Shown here: in pieces, positions 23,174 through 34,068 of the stretch | Position numbering within the stretch: position 1 is the first letter of the stretch | How the letters are laid out: every line of letters begins with the position of its first letter | Assembly: GCA_900751755.1 (NCBI GenBank) | Contig: CAADSP010000051.1 | Coordinates: 1 to 41,413 of the forward strand | Direction: 5' to 3' | Length of the DNA: 41,413 bases | Source of the DNA: an uncultured Collinsella sp. | GTDB lineage: Bacteria > Actinomycetota > Coriobacteriia > Coriobacteriales > Coriobacteriaceae | Made by a program: the position numbers and the translations under genes | The notes under the pieces: model-generated | What the model was told of the DNA's origin: nothing | Databases searched by the model: none | What the model saw: the letters and a program-made list of their open reading frames with translations, nothing else

Positions 23174-24523
23174 CTACTCCACAACATGACCAATAAGCTC
23201 ATAGCAGAAGCTATCGGTAAACTCGACAGTCAGAATATCGCCCACGGACGCCTCGCTGGCGTCCAGGTGAACCGCTCCATCGGAATCGGGCGCCTGGAAC
23301 CAGGCGTGACCGATCAGCTCGGCGCCATCCTCGGTCTCCTCGATGCCGTCGACGATCACCTGGGCGCGCTCGCCCACATGGGCGGCAGTGGCAGCAAAAC
23401 CAAGCGACTCGGCCAGATCCATGGCCTCCTGGGCGCGCTCGAGCTTAACCTCCTCATCGACCTGGCCCTCCATCTTGGCGGCCAGGCTGCCATCCTCGCG
23501 CGAGTAGGCAAAGACGCTCGTGTAGTCAAAGCCGACAGTGTCCATAAAGTCGATAAGATCGCGGAACTCGTCGTCAGTCTCGGTCGGGAAGCCGACCATG
23601 GCCGTAGAGCGAATCACGATGCCGGGGATGCGCTCACGAAGGTCGCGGAACAGATCCTCGAGCTCCTGGCGCGAACCGGAGCGACGCATGGCCTTGAGGA
23701 TGCGCGCGTCGCAGTGCTGCACGGGGATATCGATATAGGGCAGTACCTCGGGCGTATCGCGAATCGTCTCGATAAGCTCGTCGGTCATGCCCTCGGGCTG
23801 CAGATAGAGCACGCGGACCCAAACATTGTGCGGGCGCACGGCCTCGGCGACGGCACGCAGCAGCTGCGCCAGATTGCGCGGCGAGCTCTCGGTGACATCC
23901 TCGTCGGCAAAGTCGGTACCCCAAATGCCCGTGTCCTGGCCGATCAGCACGATCTCGCGCACACCGCCGGCAACCAGGTCGCGCACCTCGGAGATAATAC
24001 TCTCGGCATTGCGCGAATGATAGCGACCGCGAATGTAGGGGATCATGCAGAAGCTGCAAAAACGATTGCAGCCATCGGAGATCTTGACGTAGGCAACAGC
24101 GCCCTCGACGGTACGCTTGACCTGCGGGATATAGGCCGCGATCTCGCGCTCCACGCCCAGTACGTCATCGATGACAGAGACGATACCGTCTTCCTCATCG
24201 GCCTTCACAAAGGCCGCGACCTCGGGAAGCTCGTCGGACAGGTCATCGCCGTAACGAGACGGCACGCAGCCGCACATGACAATGGGGCAGGCGCGAACGC
24301 CGTCCTGCACCTCGTTAGCGAGCTCGAGCGTGGTCTCGATGCTCTCGGACGTCGCCGAGGCAAGAAACGAGCACGTATTGACGATAGCGATATCGGCATC
24401 CTGCGGATCGAATGCCTCCTCGTAACCCGCAGCGGTCAGCAGCGAACGCATGCGATCGGTATCGACCTCGTTCTTGGCGCAACCAAGCGTGATATAGAGT
24501 ACAGAACCCAACGGAGTATCCAT
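23174..24523 (-). CDS. rimO: Ribosomal protein uS12 methylthiotransferase RimO
   Basis: Radical-SAM enzyme adding a methylthio group to an aspartate of ribosomal protein S12. 449 residues. The N-terminal cluster-binding Cys residues are in LGCAKNEVD, NTCSF and CGCV; the radical-SAM motif is CNRFCSFC; the C-terminal TRAM domain ends with ELIGHVVE. LGCAKNEVD rather than TFGCQMN places it in RimO, not MiaB. AAGGA lies about 12 bases before the ATG, which is rather far. It follows yajQ by 26 bases. Confidence 0.95.
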   Translation of the reverse strand: MDTPLGSVLYITLGCAKNEVDTDRMRSLLTAAGYEEAFDPQDADIAIVNTCSFLASATSESIETTLELANEVQDGVRACPIVMCGCVPSRYGDDLSDELPEVAAFVKADEEDGIVSVIDDVLGVEREIAAYIPQVKRTVEGAVAYVKISDGCNRFCSFCMIPYIRGRYHSRNAESIISEVRDLVAGGVREIVLIGQDTGIWGTDFADEDVTESSPRNLAQLLRAVAEAVRPHNVWVRVLYLQPEGMTDELIETIRDTPEVLPYIDIPVQHCDARILKAMRRSGSRQELEDLFRDLRERIPGIVIRSTAMVGFPTETDDEFRDLIDFMDTVGFDYTSVFAYSREDGSLAAKMEGQVDEEVKLERAQEAMDLAESLGFAATAAHVGERAQVIVDGIEETEDGAELIGHAWFQAPDSDGAVHLDASEASVGDILTVEFTDSFCYELIGHVVE

Positions 24524-24549
24524 GTTGGAGAGCGGTCCTTTCGAGTAAA

Positions 24550-25047
24550 TTAGCGGTAGTTGGTAAACTGCAGCGGCTGGCCGTAGTCCTGGTCGCGCAG
24601 GAACTGGATCACCGTCTGCAGCGCGTCCTTAGAAGCCGAGGAAACGCGCAGCTTATCGGCCTCGATGGTCACCTTGACCTTGAGCTTTTGATCCTTGATG
24701 TCCTTATTGATCTTCTTGGCGGTCGCCTGGTCGATGCCCTCGACGATATGGCCGAGCACGCGCACGGTACCGCCCGAAGCCGCCTGCGGCGCGTCCCAAG
24801 AGACAGCCTTGAGGTCGATGCCGCGCTTGATGAGCTTGGAGCTCAGCACGTCAATGATCTGCTTGGAGACAAAATCGGCCGGGGCATTGATCGTAAAGAG
24901 CTTGTCACCCTTCGAAAGCTCGATGGTGGCGCCGGAGTCCTTAAGGTCATAGCGCTGAGAGATCTCTCGGGTGGTCTGCTGGAAGGCGTTATCGACCTCC
25001 TGCAAATTGACCTCGGACACAACGTCGAAGCTGGAATCTTTAGCCAT
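24550..25047 (-). CDS. YajQ family nucleotide-binding protein
   Basis: 165 residues, the full UPF0234/YajQ length: MAKDSSFDVVSEVNLQEVDNA at the start, SQRYDLKDSGATIEL, and FLRDQDYGQPLQFTNYR at the end, all typical. The fold has two ferredoxin-like domains. Some members bind cyclic di-GMP and others RNA; which applies here is unknown. GAAAGGAAG precedes the ATG. It lies between the RodZ-like gene and rimO. Confidence 0.93.
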   Translation of the reverse strand: MAKDSSFDVVSEVNLQEVDNAFQQTTREISQRYDLKDSGATIELSKGDKLFTINAPADFVSKQIIDVLSSKLIKRGIDLKAVSWDAPQAASGGTVRVLGHIVEGIDQATAKKINKDIKDQKLKVKVTIEADKLRVSSASKDALQTVIQFLRDQDYGQPLQFTNYR

Positions 25048-25073
25048 GGTTCTTCCTTTCGGTACGGGGAGCC

Positions 25074-26582
25074 TTAGTAGCTGTCGTACGAATAGCCATC
25101 TGAATCGTTTGCTGTCTGGCCGTCGGATGCCGTGTCGGTGCCGTCGGTAGACTGGGGGTCGGTGCCGTCGGCGGCATCAGTGCCGTCGGCAGTATCGGTG
25201 CCGTCGGTACTCTCGCCATCCTCGGACTCTGTGGTCTCCTTCTTGGGAACGGTAATAGTCACGCGTGCCACGCCCGATGTCTTGGTGTCATAGCGAACCT
25301 TTTCGCCGTTCTTGGTAACCGTGACGTCGGAGGGCTTGGACGTGGTGATCTCGATCGAGGACTCGGGCGTGTACTCTTGCTCAAAGGGACCGGTCGCCTG
25401 GGCGCCGTAGACCGATTTACCGTCGACCTTGACCTCAATCCAGGCGGTCTTGCCCTTGGCAACGGAGACCTTAACCTTGATGACCTCGTCCTCTTCCTTT
25501 TTCGCCGTCGCCTTGGCGGCATCGGAATCGGCAGAATCAGTCGCCTCGTCGGTGCCTTCATCCTCGTCAACGGATTCGGTCTTCTTGGAAGACTTCTTGG
25601 TCGTCGTCTTGGTGGCCGCGGGCGTCTCGGGCGTCGACTCAGGTGCAGAAGAGCCGCAGCCACGCAGGAGGACCACGATGAGCAAAATCAGCAAAAGCGC
25701 CACGGCACCGATGCCGGCGTAGATGATGCGCGGATCAAGTCCATTGTTCTGGGGTGCACGTCCACCACCGCGTCCGCGATTAGAACCACCGCGACCGTTT
25801 ACCTGCGGCATACGGCCACGACCGTTATCGGGACGACCACGATAGCCGCCCTGGCGCTGCGAGCCACGCTGGCCCGAACGCGGCGCAAGCTCACCACGAT
25901 TCTGATAGTCACGCTGGCCAGAGCGAGGCGCCGAAGAGCGCTGCCCGTAAGGCTGCGATTGCGAACGCATGCGCGGCGTCACCTGCGTGGTATCGGCGTC
26001 GGCATATCCACCGCGGGAACGCCCGGCAGAAACTCCGCGATAACCACGACCGGAGTAGCCTCCGTCGCCGTAACCGGCGCGAGGATCGCGACTCAACCCG
26101 CGAGCGGCGGGAAGCGCAGTGTCATCCGGCATGGGCGTACTGCGAAAGCGATCACGCTGAGAACGAATCTCCTCGCTGGAGCCCGTCTCGGTGATATAGC
26201 CCGCCTGCGGAGGGCGCTGGCCGTACCGCGTCGAGCGACCACCCTGAACCATCAGAAAGCGTCCGTTATCGACCGACGAACGCGAGTTAACGTAGCCGGC
26301 AGCATCCTGAAAACGACCGCCCTGCTGCGAGGTCTCGCGTTCATATGCCATGAGGTCATCAAAATAAGCGTTGACGACCTCGCGCGGATTGAGGCCCAAA
26401 AAGCGAGCGTAGCTCGAAATCATGCCCTGCGCATAGCCGCGCGGGGGCATCGATGCAAAGTTACCGGTCTCGAAAAACTCGATGATCTGCGGCCTGATTT
26501 TGATGGTGTTGGCGACCTGCTGGATGGAAAGGCCCATCCGGCGACGCTGCTCGAGCAGCATGTCACCAAAGCGTGCAGCCAT
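25074..26582 (-). CDS. RodZ-like membrane protein with N-terminal helix-turn-helix
   Basis: 502 residues. Residues ~1-75 form an HTH_25 domain (GDMLLEQRRRMGLSIQQVA, PRGYAQGMISSYARFLGLN) as in RodZ, which ties MreB to the membrane. Residues ~90-265 are disordered and rich in Arg, Gly and Gln. One membrane helix (~270-292) follows, ending LLRGCGSS. A Lys/Thr/acidic linker and a DUF4115-like beta domain (VAKGKTAWIEVKVDGKSV region) come next, then a tail of DGTD repeats. The ATG overlaps the ftsK stop (TGATG). The long RG-rich cytoplasmic segment is unusual for RodZ. Cell-shape function is inferred. Confidence 0.85.
   Translation of the reverse strand: MAARFGDMLLEQRRRMGLSIQQVANTIKIRPQIIEFFETGNFASMPPRGYAQGMISSYARFLGLNPREVVNAYFDDLMAYERETSQQGGRFQDAAGYVNSRSSVDNGRFLMVQGGRSTRYGQRPPQAGYITETGSSEEIRSQRDRFRSTPMPDDTALPAARGLSRDPRAGYGDGGYSGRGYRGVSAGRSRGGYADADTTQVTPRMRSQSQPYGQRSSAPRSGQRDYQNRGELAPRSGQRGSQRQGGYRGRPDNGRGRMPQVNGRGGSNRGRGGGRAPQNNGLDPRIIYAGIGAVALLLILLIVVLLRGCGSSAPESTPETPAATKTTTKKSSKKTESVDEDEGTDEATDSADSDAAKATAKKEEDEVIKVKVSVAKGKTAWIEVKVDGKSVYGAQATGPFEQEYTPESSIEITTSKPSDVTVTKNGEKVRYDTKTSGVARVTITVPKKETTESEDGESTDGTDTADGTDAADGTDPQSTDGTDTASDGQTANDSDGYSYDSY
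25134..25208 (-). repeat. Coding tandem repeats (DGTD tail of the RodZ-like protein)
   Basis: Four to five copies of a GGTGCCGTCGG-type unit, mostly 18 bases apart, encode DGTD-TA-DGTD-AA-DGTD and so on near the C-terminus. This in-frame array is prone to length change between strains. Confidence 0.7.
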
Positions 26583-29359
26583 CAGAATCCTCCAAACTCA
26601 CGATCTTCACGTGCCATCTCGGCGTCGACAGACTCCAACGCGGCGAGCCCCTCCTCGTCCAACAGGACCTCGCGCGGCTTGGAACCATCGGGCGGACCGA
26701 CGACACCCTTTTCTTCCAGCATGTCCATAATACGCCCGGCGCGCGCATAGCCAACCTTGAGGCGGCGTTGCAGGCCAGATGTGGAGCCCAGCTGCGATTC
26801 CACCACAATATGGGCGGCCTCCCAGATAAGCGGGTCGTCATCTTGCGGCTCGGCAACGCCCGTGCGGACAATGCCGCCACCAGCCATGGACATGGAGGCG
26901 GGCGCCACGGCAGACAGAATCTCCTCGTGGTAGTCGGGCTCGCTTTGCGACTTAACGAACTCGACGATCTCGTTGATCTCGTCGTCCGAGACAAAACAGC
27001 CCTGGATACGGCGGGGCTTGCCCCAGTCGACCTTAGAGAACAGCATGTCGCCCAAACCGGTGAGCTTTTCGGCGCCCATCTGGTCGATAATGACACGAGA
27101 ATCGATGCCCGTAGCCACGTTAAAGGCGATACGGTTGGTGATGTTGGCCTTAATAAGGCCCGTCACCACGTTGGAGCTGGGACGCTGCGTAGCCACGATA
27201 AGGTGAATACCGGCGGCACGGCCCAGCTGGGCGATACGGACGATCGAGGCTTCGACATCCTTGCCGGCGACCATCATCAGGTCCGAGAGCTCATCGATGA
27301 TGATGACCAGATAGGGCATCTTTTGCGGCGGGTTATCGTAGTGCTCAAACTCGCCGGCGGCCTGCTTTTCGTTATACGTCGAAATCTTGCGCACGTTGAG
27401 GCGCTCGAAGACCTTCAGGCGACGCTCCATCTCGGACACGGCCCACTGCAGCGCACTGGCCGCCTGCTTGGGCTCGGTCACCACGGGCACATAGAGATGA
27501 GGCAGGCCGTTATAGCCCGCAAGCTCGACGCGCTTGGGGTCGACCATGATCAGGCGAACGTCCTCGGGAAGAGCGCGCATGAGCAGGGTCGTGATGATGG
27601 AGTTGATCATGACCGACTTACCCGAACCGGTGGTACCGGCGATCAGCAGGTGGGGCATCTTGGCGAGGTCGGCGACAACCGGCGTGCCCTCGGCATCGCG
27701 ACCGATGGCAAGCTCGAGCGGACCGCCCTTCACATAGGGAAGCACGTCGCCCAGATTGACGTTCTGACGCTTGCGATTGGGAATCTCGATACCAACGAGC
27801 GAGGTGCCGGGGATCGGCGCGAAGATGCGCACCGACTGGGCGGCAAGCGAAAGCGCGATATCGTCCTCGAGGCTCGAGATCTTGCTCACGCGCTCGCCCT
27901 CACCGGGCTGCAGCTTAAAGGTCGTGACCGTGGGGCCGGCAATCCAGCCGACGACGCGAGCGCTACGGCCAAACTCAAGCAAGGTGGACTGCAACGACTC
28001 GGCAGTCTGTTCCAGCTCCTTATCAGAAGACGCGGAGGACGCCGACTGCGGGTTGGCATGCAGGATTTCAAGCGGCGGGAGTTTGAGGCCGTCCTCTTGT
28101 TCGCCCTCGGCATCGGCAACGGTACCGTCCGCTCCCCCATCACCGGCTGCAACAGGAGCAGCGGAAGCCGTAGAGGAGGAATCGGCAACCTTGGGATGCT
28201 TGAGGAAGTCGGGGGTCTGCGGAGCTGCCGAAACGGGATTCACGGCAAACGGCGGCTCTGACTCGTCGGCCTTGTCCGGGTCATCTTCTATCGAAAACTG
28301 TCCGGCTACTTGCCCCGTCTTGGCATGGCGGCGCGGCAGCAAGGTGGTCTTGGCGGTCTCAAGCGGAGCCTCAACGTCGTCCTCGTCATCGCCCTCGGTG
28401 AGCTCAATTTCACTATCGGACCAAGACGGGTCTGGCTCGCTCGTGTTGAGCTTGGGCGCGGCCTTGCCCTTCTTGGCATGGCGGCGCGGCAGCAGCGTGG
28501 TCTTGGCGCGCTCGGCCTCCACGGCCTCGGACACGTCGACAAACGGGTCATCGTCCTCATCGTCATCCAAAACCGGGTCGGCATCGCCACCCATGACCGT
28601 GGTCACGGCGGCGTCAGTTCCCTTCTGGCGCAGAATGCTCAGGTGCGGACGGGCGACGCCGGGAACCGACAGGGCCTCTTCATCGCCCCACGGGCTCGCA
28701 TTGACATCGGCACGACGACGCTCGGCAAAATCGGCAGCGCGATCGCGTGCGGAGCGCAAAACGCCGCCCACCGAAAAGCCGATAATGACCAGGCCAACGA
28801 CGACAAGCCCCAGCAAAACAACCATGGCAATAGGTTTACCCAGGGCGTTTTGCAAGGCGCTTGCGATAAAGGCGCCAATGTAGCCGCCCGACGCGGAAAG
28901 GTTTTGCGGCGTAAACATGAGGTCGCACGAGTCGGTCGTACCCGGCACCATCAGCGACAGGATAGAGACAATGGCCACAAAGACCACGGCGCCACCCGCG
29001 ACCGAGCGAATGTTGAGCGGCGAGTCCTCACCCAAAAAGAGCGTGGCGGCAAACAGCAAGATGACGATCGGCAGCACGTAGGCGCCCAGGCCAAAGCCGA
29101 GGTGATAGAAACCGGCGACAGCAGCCGTCACGGGCGCCGTTGCCGGGGAAATCACGGCAATGAAGGATGCAATCGCCAAAACGGCAATGACCACGCCGGC
29201 GATATCGCGATTGGCCGAAGGCTCGACCAGGGGCTCGAACTCATCGAACTCGGACTCGTGGCCCTTATTGGCACGCAGATGGGAACCGGCACCCTTAGCA
29301 GATGCCGGTTGGTTGTTGGCTTTGTTGCCTTTGGCGTTTTGTGCAGATCCGCGCGCCAA
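26582..29359 (-). CDS. ftsK: DNA translocase FtsK/SpoIIIE
   Basis: Septal DNA pump that clears chromosomes from the closing septum. 925 residues. The start is TTG 29359, one base after the rnj stop, with GGAGG in the last rnj codons. Four membrane helices lie in residues ~50-200. A long acidic linker (~230-440) contains two copies of TTLLPRRHAK (~286 and ~337). The motor has GTTGSGKS (Walker A), MVDPKRVELA and VIIIDELSDLM (Walker B). A C-terminal gamma winged helix (YARAGRIMDMLEEKGVVG) reads KOPS/SRS-type sequences. It is coupled to the RodZ-like gene downstream. Confidence 0.95.
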   Translation of the reverse strand: MARGSAQNAKGNKANNQPASAKGAGSHLRANKGHESEFDEFEPLVEPSANRDIAGVVIAVLAIASFIAVISPATAPVTAAVAGFYHLGFGLGAYVLPIVILLFAATLFLGEDSPLNIRSVAGGAVVFVAIVSILSLMVPGTTDSCDLMFTPQNLSASGGYIGAFIASALQNALGKPIAMVVLLGLVVVGLVIIGFSVGGVLRSARDRAADFAERRRADVNASPWGDEEALSVPGVARPHLSILRQKGTDAAVTTVMGGDADPVLDDDEDDDPFVDVSEAVEAERAKTTLLPRRHAKKGKAAPKLNTSEPDPSWSDSEIELTEGDDEDDVEAPLETAKTTLLPRRHAKTGQVAGQFSIEDDPDKADESEPPFAVNPVSAAPQTPDFLKHPKVADSSSTASAAPVAAGDGGADGTVADAEGEQEDGLKLPPLEILHANPQSASSASSDKELEQTAESLQSTLLEFGRSARVVGWIAGPTVTTFKLQPGEGERVSKISSLEDDIALSLAAQSVRIFAPIPGTSLVGIEIPNRKRQNVNLGDVLPYVKGGPLELAIGRDAEGTPVVADLAKMPHLLIAGTTGSGKSVMINSIITTLLMRALPEDVRLIMVDPKRVELAGYNGLPHLYVPVVTEPKQAASALQWAVSEMERRLKVFERLNVRKISTYNEKQAAGEFEHYDNPPQKMPYLVIIIDELSDLMMVAGKDVEASIVRIAQLGRAAGIHLIVATQRPSSNVVTGLIKANITNRIAFNVATGIDSRVIIDQMGAEKLTGLGDMLFSKVDWGKPRRIQGCFVSDDEINEIVEFVKSQSEPDYHEEILSAVAPASMSMAGGGIVRTGVAEPQDDDPLIWEAAHIVVESQLGSTSGLQRRLKVGYARAGRIMDMLEEKGVVGPPDGSKPREVLLDEEGLAALESVDAEMAREDREFGGF
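28319..28508 (-). repeat. Duplicated 37-base segment within ftsK
   Basis: 28319-28355 and 28472-28508 match at about 35 of 37 bases and encode AKTTLLPRRHAK twice, about 51 residues apart in the linker. The surrounding linker is much less alike, so the basic motif appears to be what is kept. Confidence 0.7.
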
Positions 29360-29360
29360 A

Positions 29361-31031
29361 CTAAACCTCCATGACGACCGGGATGATCATCGGACGGGTG
29401 CGCGTACGGCTCCAGATAAAGTTGGAGAGCGAATCGCGCACGGCTTTGCGAATGGCATCGGAGCCGCTGCTGGTAAAGCTAAACTTGCCCTTCTCGATCG
29501 TCTTCATGATGGCTGCGGAGGCATCCTCGGAGAACTGGTCGTCGATGGCAAACGAAACGCCGCGGCCCGAGAACTCGATAGCCTCGATCTTCTTGTGCTT
29601 GAGCGAGACGATGGCAACGGCCGTGACCATACCGTCGTTGGCGAGCTTTTGACGATCGCGCAGGACGATGGGGTCGGTGTCGCCGATGCGCAGACCGTCG
29701 ACATAGACGACGCCGGACTCGACGGGCGTGCCGCGCTTGACGATACCGCCACGCATCTCGAGCGTGTCGCCGTTATCAAGGATAAAGATGTGATCGTCCT
29801 TGATGCCCATCTTGCGGGCAAGCTGGGCATGGGCGCGCAGATGCACGGCTTCGCCGTGAACCGGCATAAAGTAGGTGGGCTTGGCCATGGCCATCAGAAG
29901 CTTGAGCTCCTCCTGGCTGCCGTGGCCCGAGACATGGACGAGGGCGCGGTTCTTATCCCACACATCGCAGCCAAGCTTGGCCAGGCTGTTGACGACCTGC
30001 TGGACGGCCTTCTCGTTGCCGGGAACGGGAGTTGCCGAGAGAATGACGGTATCGCCCTCGTGGATAGAGAGCGTCTTGTGCTCGCCGTTGGCCATGCGGG
30101 ACAGCGCCGACAGCGGCTCGCCCTGCGAACCGGTGCACATGACGACGATCTTATCGTCGGGCAGGTTATCGATATCAAAGGCATCGATGATATCGGCATC
30201 GTCGATGTTGAGGTAGCCAAGCTCGCGCGCCACGCGGGTGTTGGTGAGCATGGAACGTCCGGTCACGACGACCTTGCGGCCGCACTTGCGGGCAGCATCG
30301 CAGATCTGCTGCAGGCGATGGATATGGCTCGAGAACGACGCGACGAACACGCGGCCCGGAGCGTTCTTGATGGCGTGCAGTAGGTTGGGGCCGACTTCGG
30401 CCTCGGACTTGGTAAAGCCGGGAACCGTGGCGTTGGTGGAGTCGGAAAGCAGCAGGTCGATGCCCTGCTTGGCAAAGCGGCTGATGGCGGCATAGTCGGG
30501 CGTGACGCCGTCGATGGGCGTCTGGTCGAGCTTAAAGTCGCCCGTGTGCATAACGGTGCCCTGGTTGGTGCGAATAAACACGCCCAAAGCACCCGGAATG
30601 GAGTGCGTCATAGAGAAGAAGTCGAGCGAGATGCCACCGAGATTGACGTGGCTTCCGCCCTTGACCTCGCGGAACTTGGGTGCACGGATGCGGAACTCGG
30701 AAAGCTTGCCCTCGATAAAACCGAGCGTCAGCTTGCTCGAGAAGATGGGCACCTTGTTGTTGAGGTCCTGAAGCAGGTACGGAAGCGAACCGGTGTGGTC
30801 CTCGTGGCCGTGGGTGACGACGATGCCGCGGAGCTTCTCCTCGTTCTCCAGGACATAGGTGTAGTCAGGAAGCACCAGGTCGATACCGGGCTGGGAGTCA
30901 TCCGGGAACATGAGGCCGGCGTCGACGAGCACCATGTCGTCGCCGCACTCGAAGACCGTCATGTTCTTACCGATGCCGTCAAGGCCTCCGAGCGGAATGA
31001 TCTTCAAGGGAGATGATTTTTTAGCTGCCAT
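29361..31031 (-). CDS. rnj: Ribonuclease J
   Basis: Beta-CASP metallo-beta-lactamase nuclease with 5'-3' exo- and endonuclease activity in mRNA decay and rRNA maturation. 556 residues. The metal-binding motif is HGHEDHTGSLPYLL; MTHSIPGALGVFI, HTGDFKLD and SDSTNA follow, and the C-terminal HVSGHGSQEELK and MPVHGE supply the beta-CASP His residues. GAAAGGAAA lies about 14 bases before the ATG, a long spacing. It leads the rnj-ftsK-RodZ-like run, and its upstream 640-base gap holds the two B repeats. Confidence 0.95.
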   Translation of the reverse strand: MAAKKSSPLKIIPLGGLDGIGKNMTVFECGDDMVLVDAGLMFPDDSQPGIDLVLPDYTYVLENEEKLRGIVVTHGHEDHTGSLPYLLQDLNNKVPIFSSKLTLGFIEGKLSEFRIRAPKFREVKGGSHVNLGGISLDFFSMTHSIPGALGVFIRTNQGTVMHTGDFKLDQTPIDGVTPDYAAISRFAKQGIDLLLSDSTNATVPGFTKSEAEVGPNLLHAIKNAPGRVFVASFSSHIHRLQQICDAARKCGRKVVVTGRSMLTNTRVARELGYLNIDDADIIDAFDIDNLPDDKIVVMCTGSQGEPLSALSRMANGEHKTLSIHEGDTVILSATPVPGNEKAVQQVVNSLAKLGCDVWDKNRALVHVSGHGSQEELKLLMAMAKPTYFMPVHGEAVHLRAHAQLARKMGIKDDHIFILDNGDTLEMRGGIVKRGTPVESGVVYVDGLRIGDTDPIVLRDRQKLANDGMVTAVAIVSLKHKKIEAIEFSGRGVSFAIDDQFSEDASAAIMKTIEKGKFSFTSSGSDAIRKAVRDSLSNFIWSRTRTRPMIIPVVMEV

Positions 31032-31219
31032 AGGTTAGTGTGGTTTCCTTTCTTCGAAACGGGTCTGGAACAACCGACGGGGCGCTTCTGGCAAACCGAC
31101 CGCCGGGAACGTACAAACATGCATCACAGAGTCGACGCAGTAACCACAGTATGATACCCATTTGCCCACCAACAGACCACCCATGCATCAAAGCCCCATC
31201 TGAACTGGTCCATCCCGCC

Positions 31220-31352
31220 GGTTTCCCGTGGGGCGGGCACTGATGAAGTTTCCTGCTCTACAGTCCTGCTCACGACGGAGGCCACATTAAGTGGCCTCCT
31301 GTTCGTGCGGAACTCGCGATAAACTTCATCAGTGCCCGCCCCACGGGAAACC
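31220..31352 (+). repeat. Repeat element B1: structured core within a 32-bp perfect stem
   Basis: Arms 31220-31251 and 31321-31352 are perfectly complementary over 32 bases. The 69-base core (31252-31320) starts CCTGCTCTACAGTCCTGC and ends GTGCGGAACTCGCGAT. Inside it GGAGGCCAC (31277-31285) pairs with GTGGCCTCC (31291-31299) around ATTAA. The core recurs on the other strand at 31517-31585 with the same length; the outer arms of the two copies differ except for the innermost ATGAAGTTT. It lies about 190 bases before rnj and would be in its leader if transcription starts upstream of it. Confidence 0.85.
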
Positions 31353-31476
31353 TGTCAATAAGGGCCAGGTTTATTTTGATCGGTTTTATCTGGGAAAATG
31401 CTGCTATGTCTATCTACAGACCTTAAATCTAACTACTAGATAGACTGTCTAACTCAATGGCGAGCGGAACTAACCA
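31353..31476. other. Spacer between repeats B1 and B2
   Basis: 124 bases with no coding potential. GTCTATCTA (31408-31416) and TAGATAGAC (31437-31445) form a 9-bp inverted repeat, 20 bases apart. The half-sites resemble those of the degV/DUF1836 box but with much wider spacing. A weak rnj promoter may lie here on the minus strand (TTGAGT, 16 bases, TAGTTA). I see nothing else in it. The remaining gap 31032-31219 also shows nothing clear. Confidence 0.4.
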
Positions 31477-31625
31477 GCCCTTTTGCTTGCGCCCGGGAGG
31501 GGCGCATATGAAGTTTATCGCGAGTTCCGCACGCAAAGGAAAGCACTTAATGTGCTTTCCGTCTTGCGCAGGACTGTAGAGCAGGAAACTTCATATGCGC
31601 CCCTCCCGGGCGCAAGCAAAAGGGC
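31477..31625 (-). repeat. Repeat element B2: inverted copy of the B core with a 40-bp perfect stem
   Basis: Arms 31477-31516 and 31586-31625 are perfectly complementary over 40 bases. The 69-base core (31517-31585), read on the minus strand, matches B1 except in paired regions. The inner hairpin is GGAAAGCAC/GTGCTTTCC with the same ATTAA loop, so three of its nine base pairs differ from B1 and all are compensated. The right arm runs into the pnp terminator, including its T-run and four bases of its stem, and the left arm is an inverted copy of that sequence. Confidence 0.85.
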
Positions 31626-31648
31626 GACCCCTGTCCGGAGTCGCCCTT
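31614..31648 (-). terminator. pnp terminator
   Basis: On the minus strand AAGGGCGAC (31648-31640) pairs with GTCGCCCTT (31628-31620), then TTTTGCTT. It begins 24 bases after the pnp stop. Its tail is part of the right arm of repeat B2. Confidence 0.82.
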
Positions 31649-31671
31649 GTTGAGCTGCTTATGCGTAGCCG

Positions 31672-33918
<2,247 letters not shown>

Positions 33919-33931
33919 TGTTCTCCTTTAC

Positions 33932-33954
33932 CCCACAGGCCCCTTGCCTGCGGG
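33932..33954 (-). promoter_or_regulatory. Hairpin in the pnp leader
   Basis: On the minus strand CCCGCAGGC pairs with GCCTGTGGG (one G-U) around a 5-base loop, ending about 13 bases before the pnp ATG, next to the ribosome site. PNPase often represses its own mRNA through a leader hairpin in other bacteria; that role is inferred here. Confidence 0.4.
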
Positions 33955-34019
33955 CTTCTCATGTGACGCGGGCCCCCTGCCCCCGCCACGCTTCAGAGCG
34001 TGATTGTTCACGCCCTTAC

Positions 34020-34053
34020 ACAAAAAGAGCGCCCCGCTGCGCAGGACGCTCTT
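34020..34053 (-). terminator. rpsO terminator
   Basis: On the minus strand AAGAGCG (34053-34047) pairs with CGCTCTT (34031-34025), followed by TTTTTG. It lies 15 bases after the rpsO stop; readthrough would give the usual rpsO-pnp transcript. Confidence 0.82.
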
Positions 34054-34068
34054 AGCATGTACAAATCC

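Noticed and set aside
23051..24553. Long open frame opposite rimO
   Set aside because: rimO carries all catalytic cysteines on the other strand; this frame is its shadow.
31220..31625. Insertion sequence or CRISPR array in the rnj-pnp gap
   Set aside because: No transposase frame, no target duplication that I can define, and the repeats are two inverted copies, not regularly spaced direct repeats.
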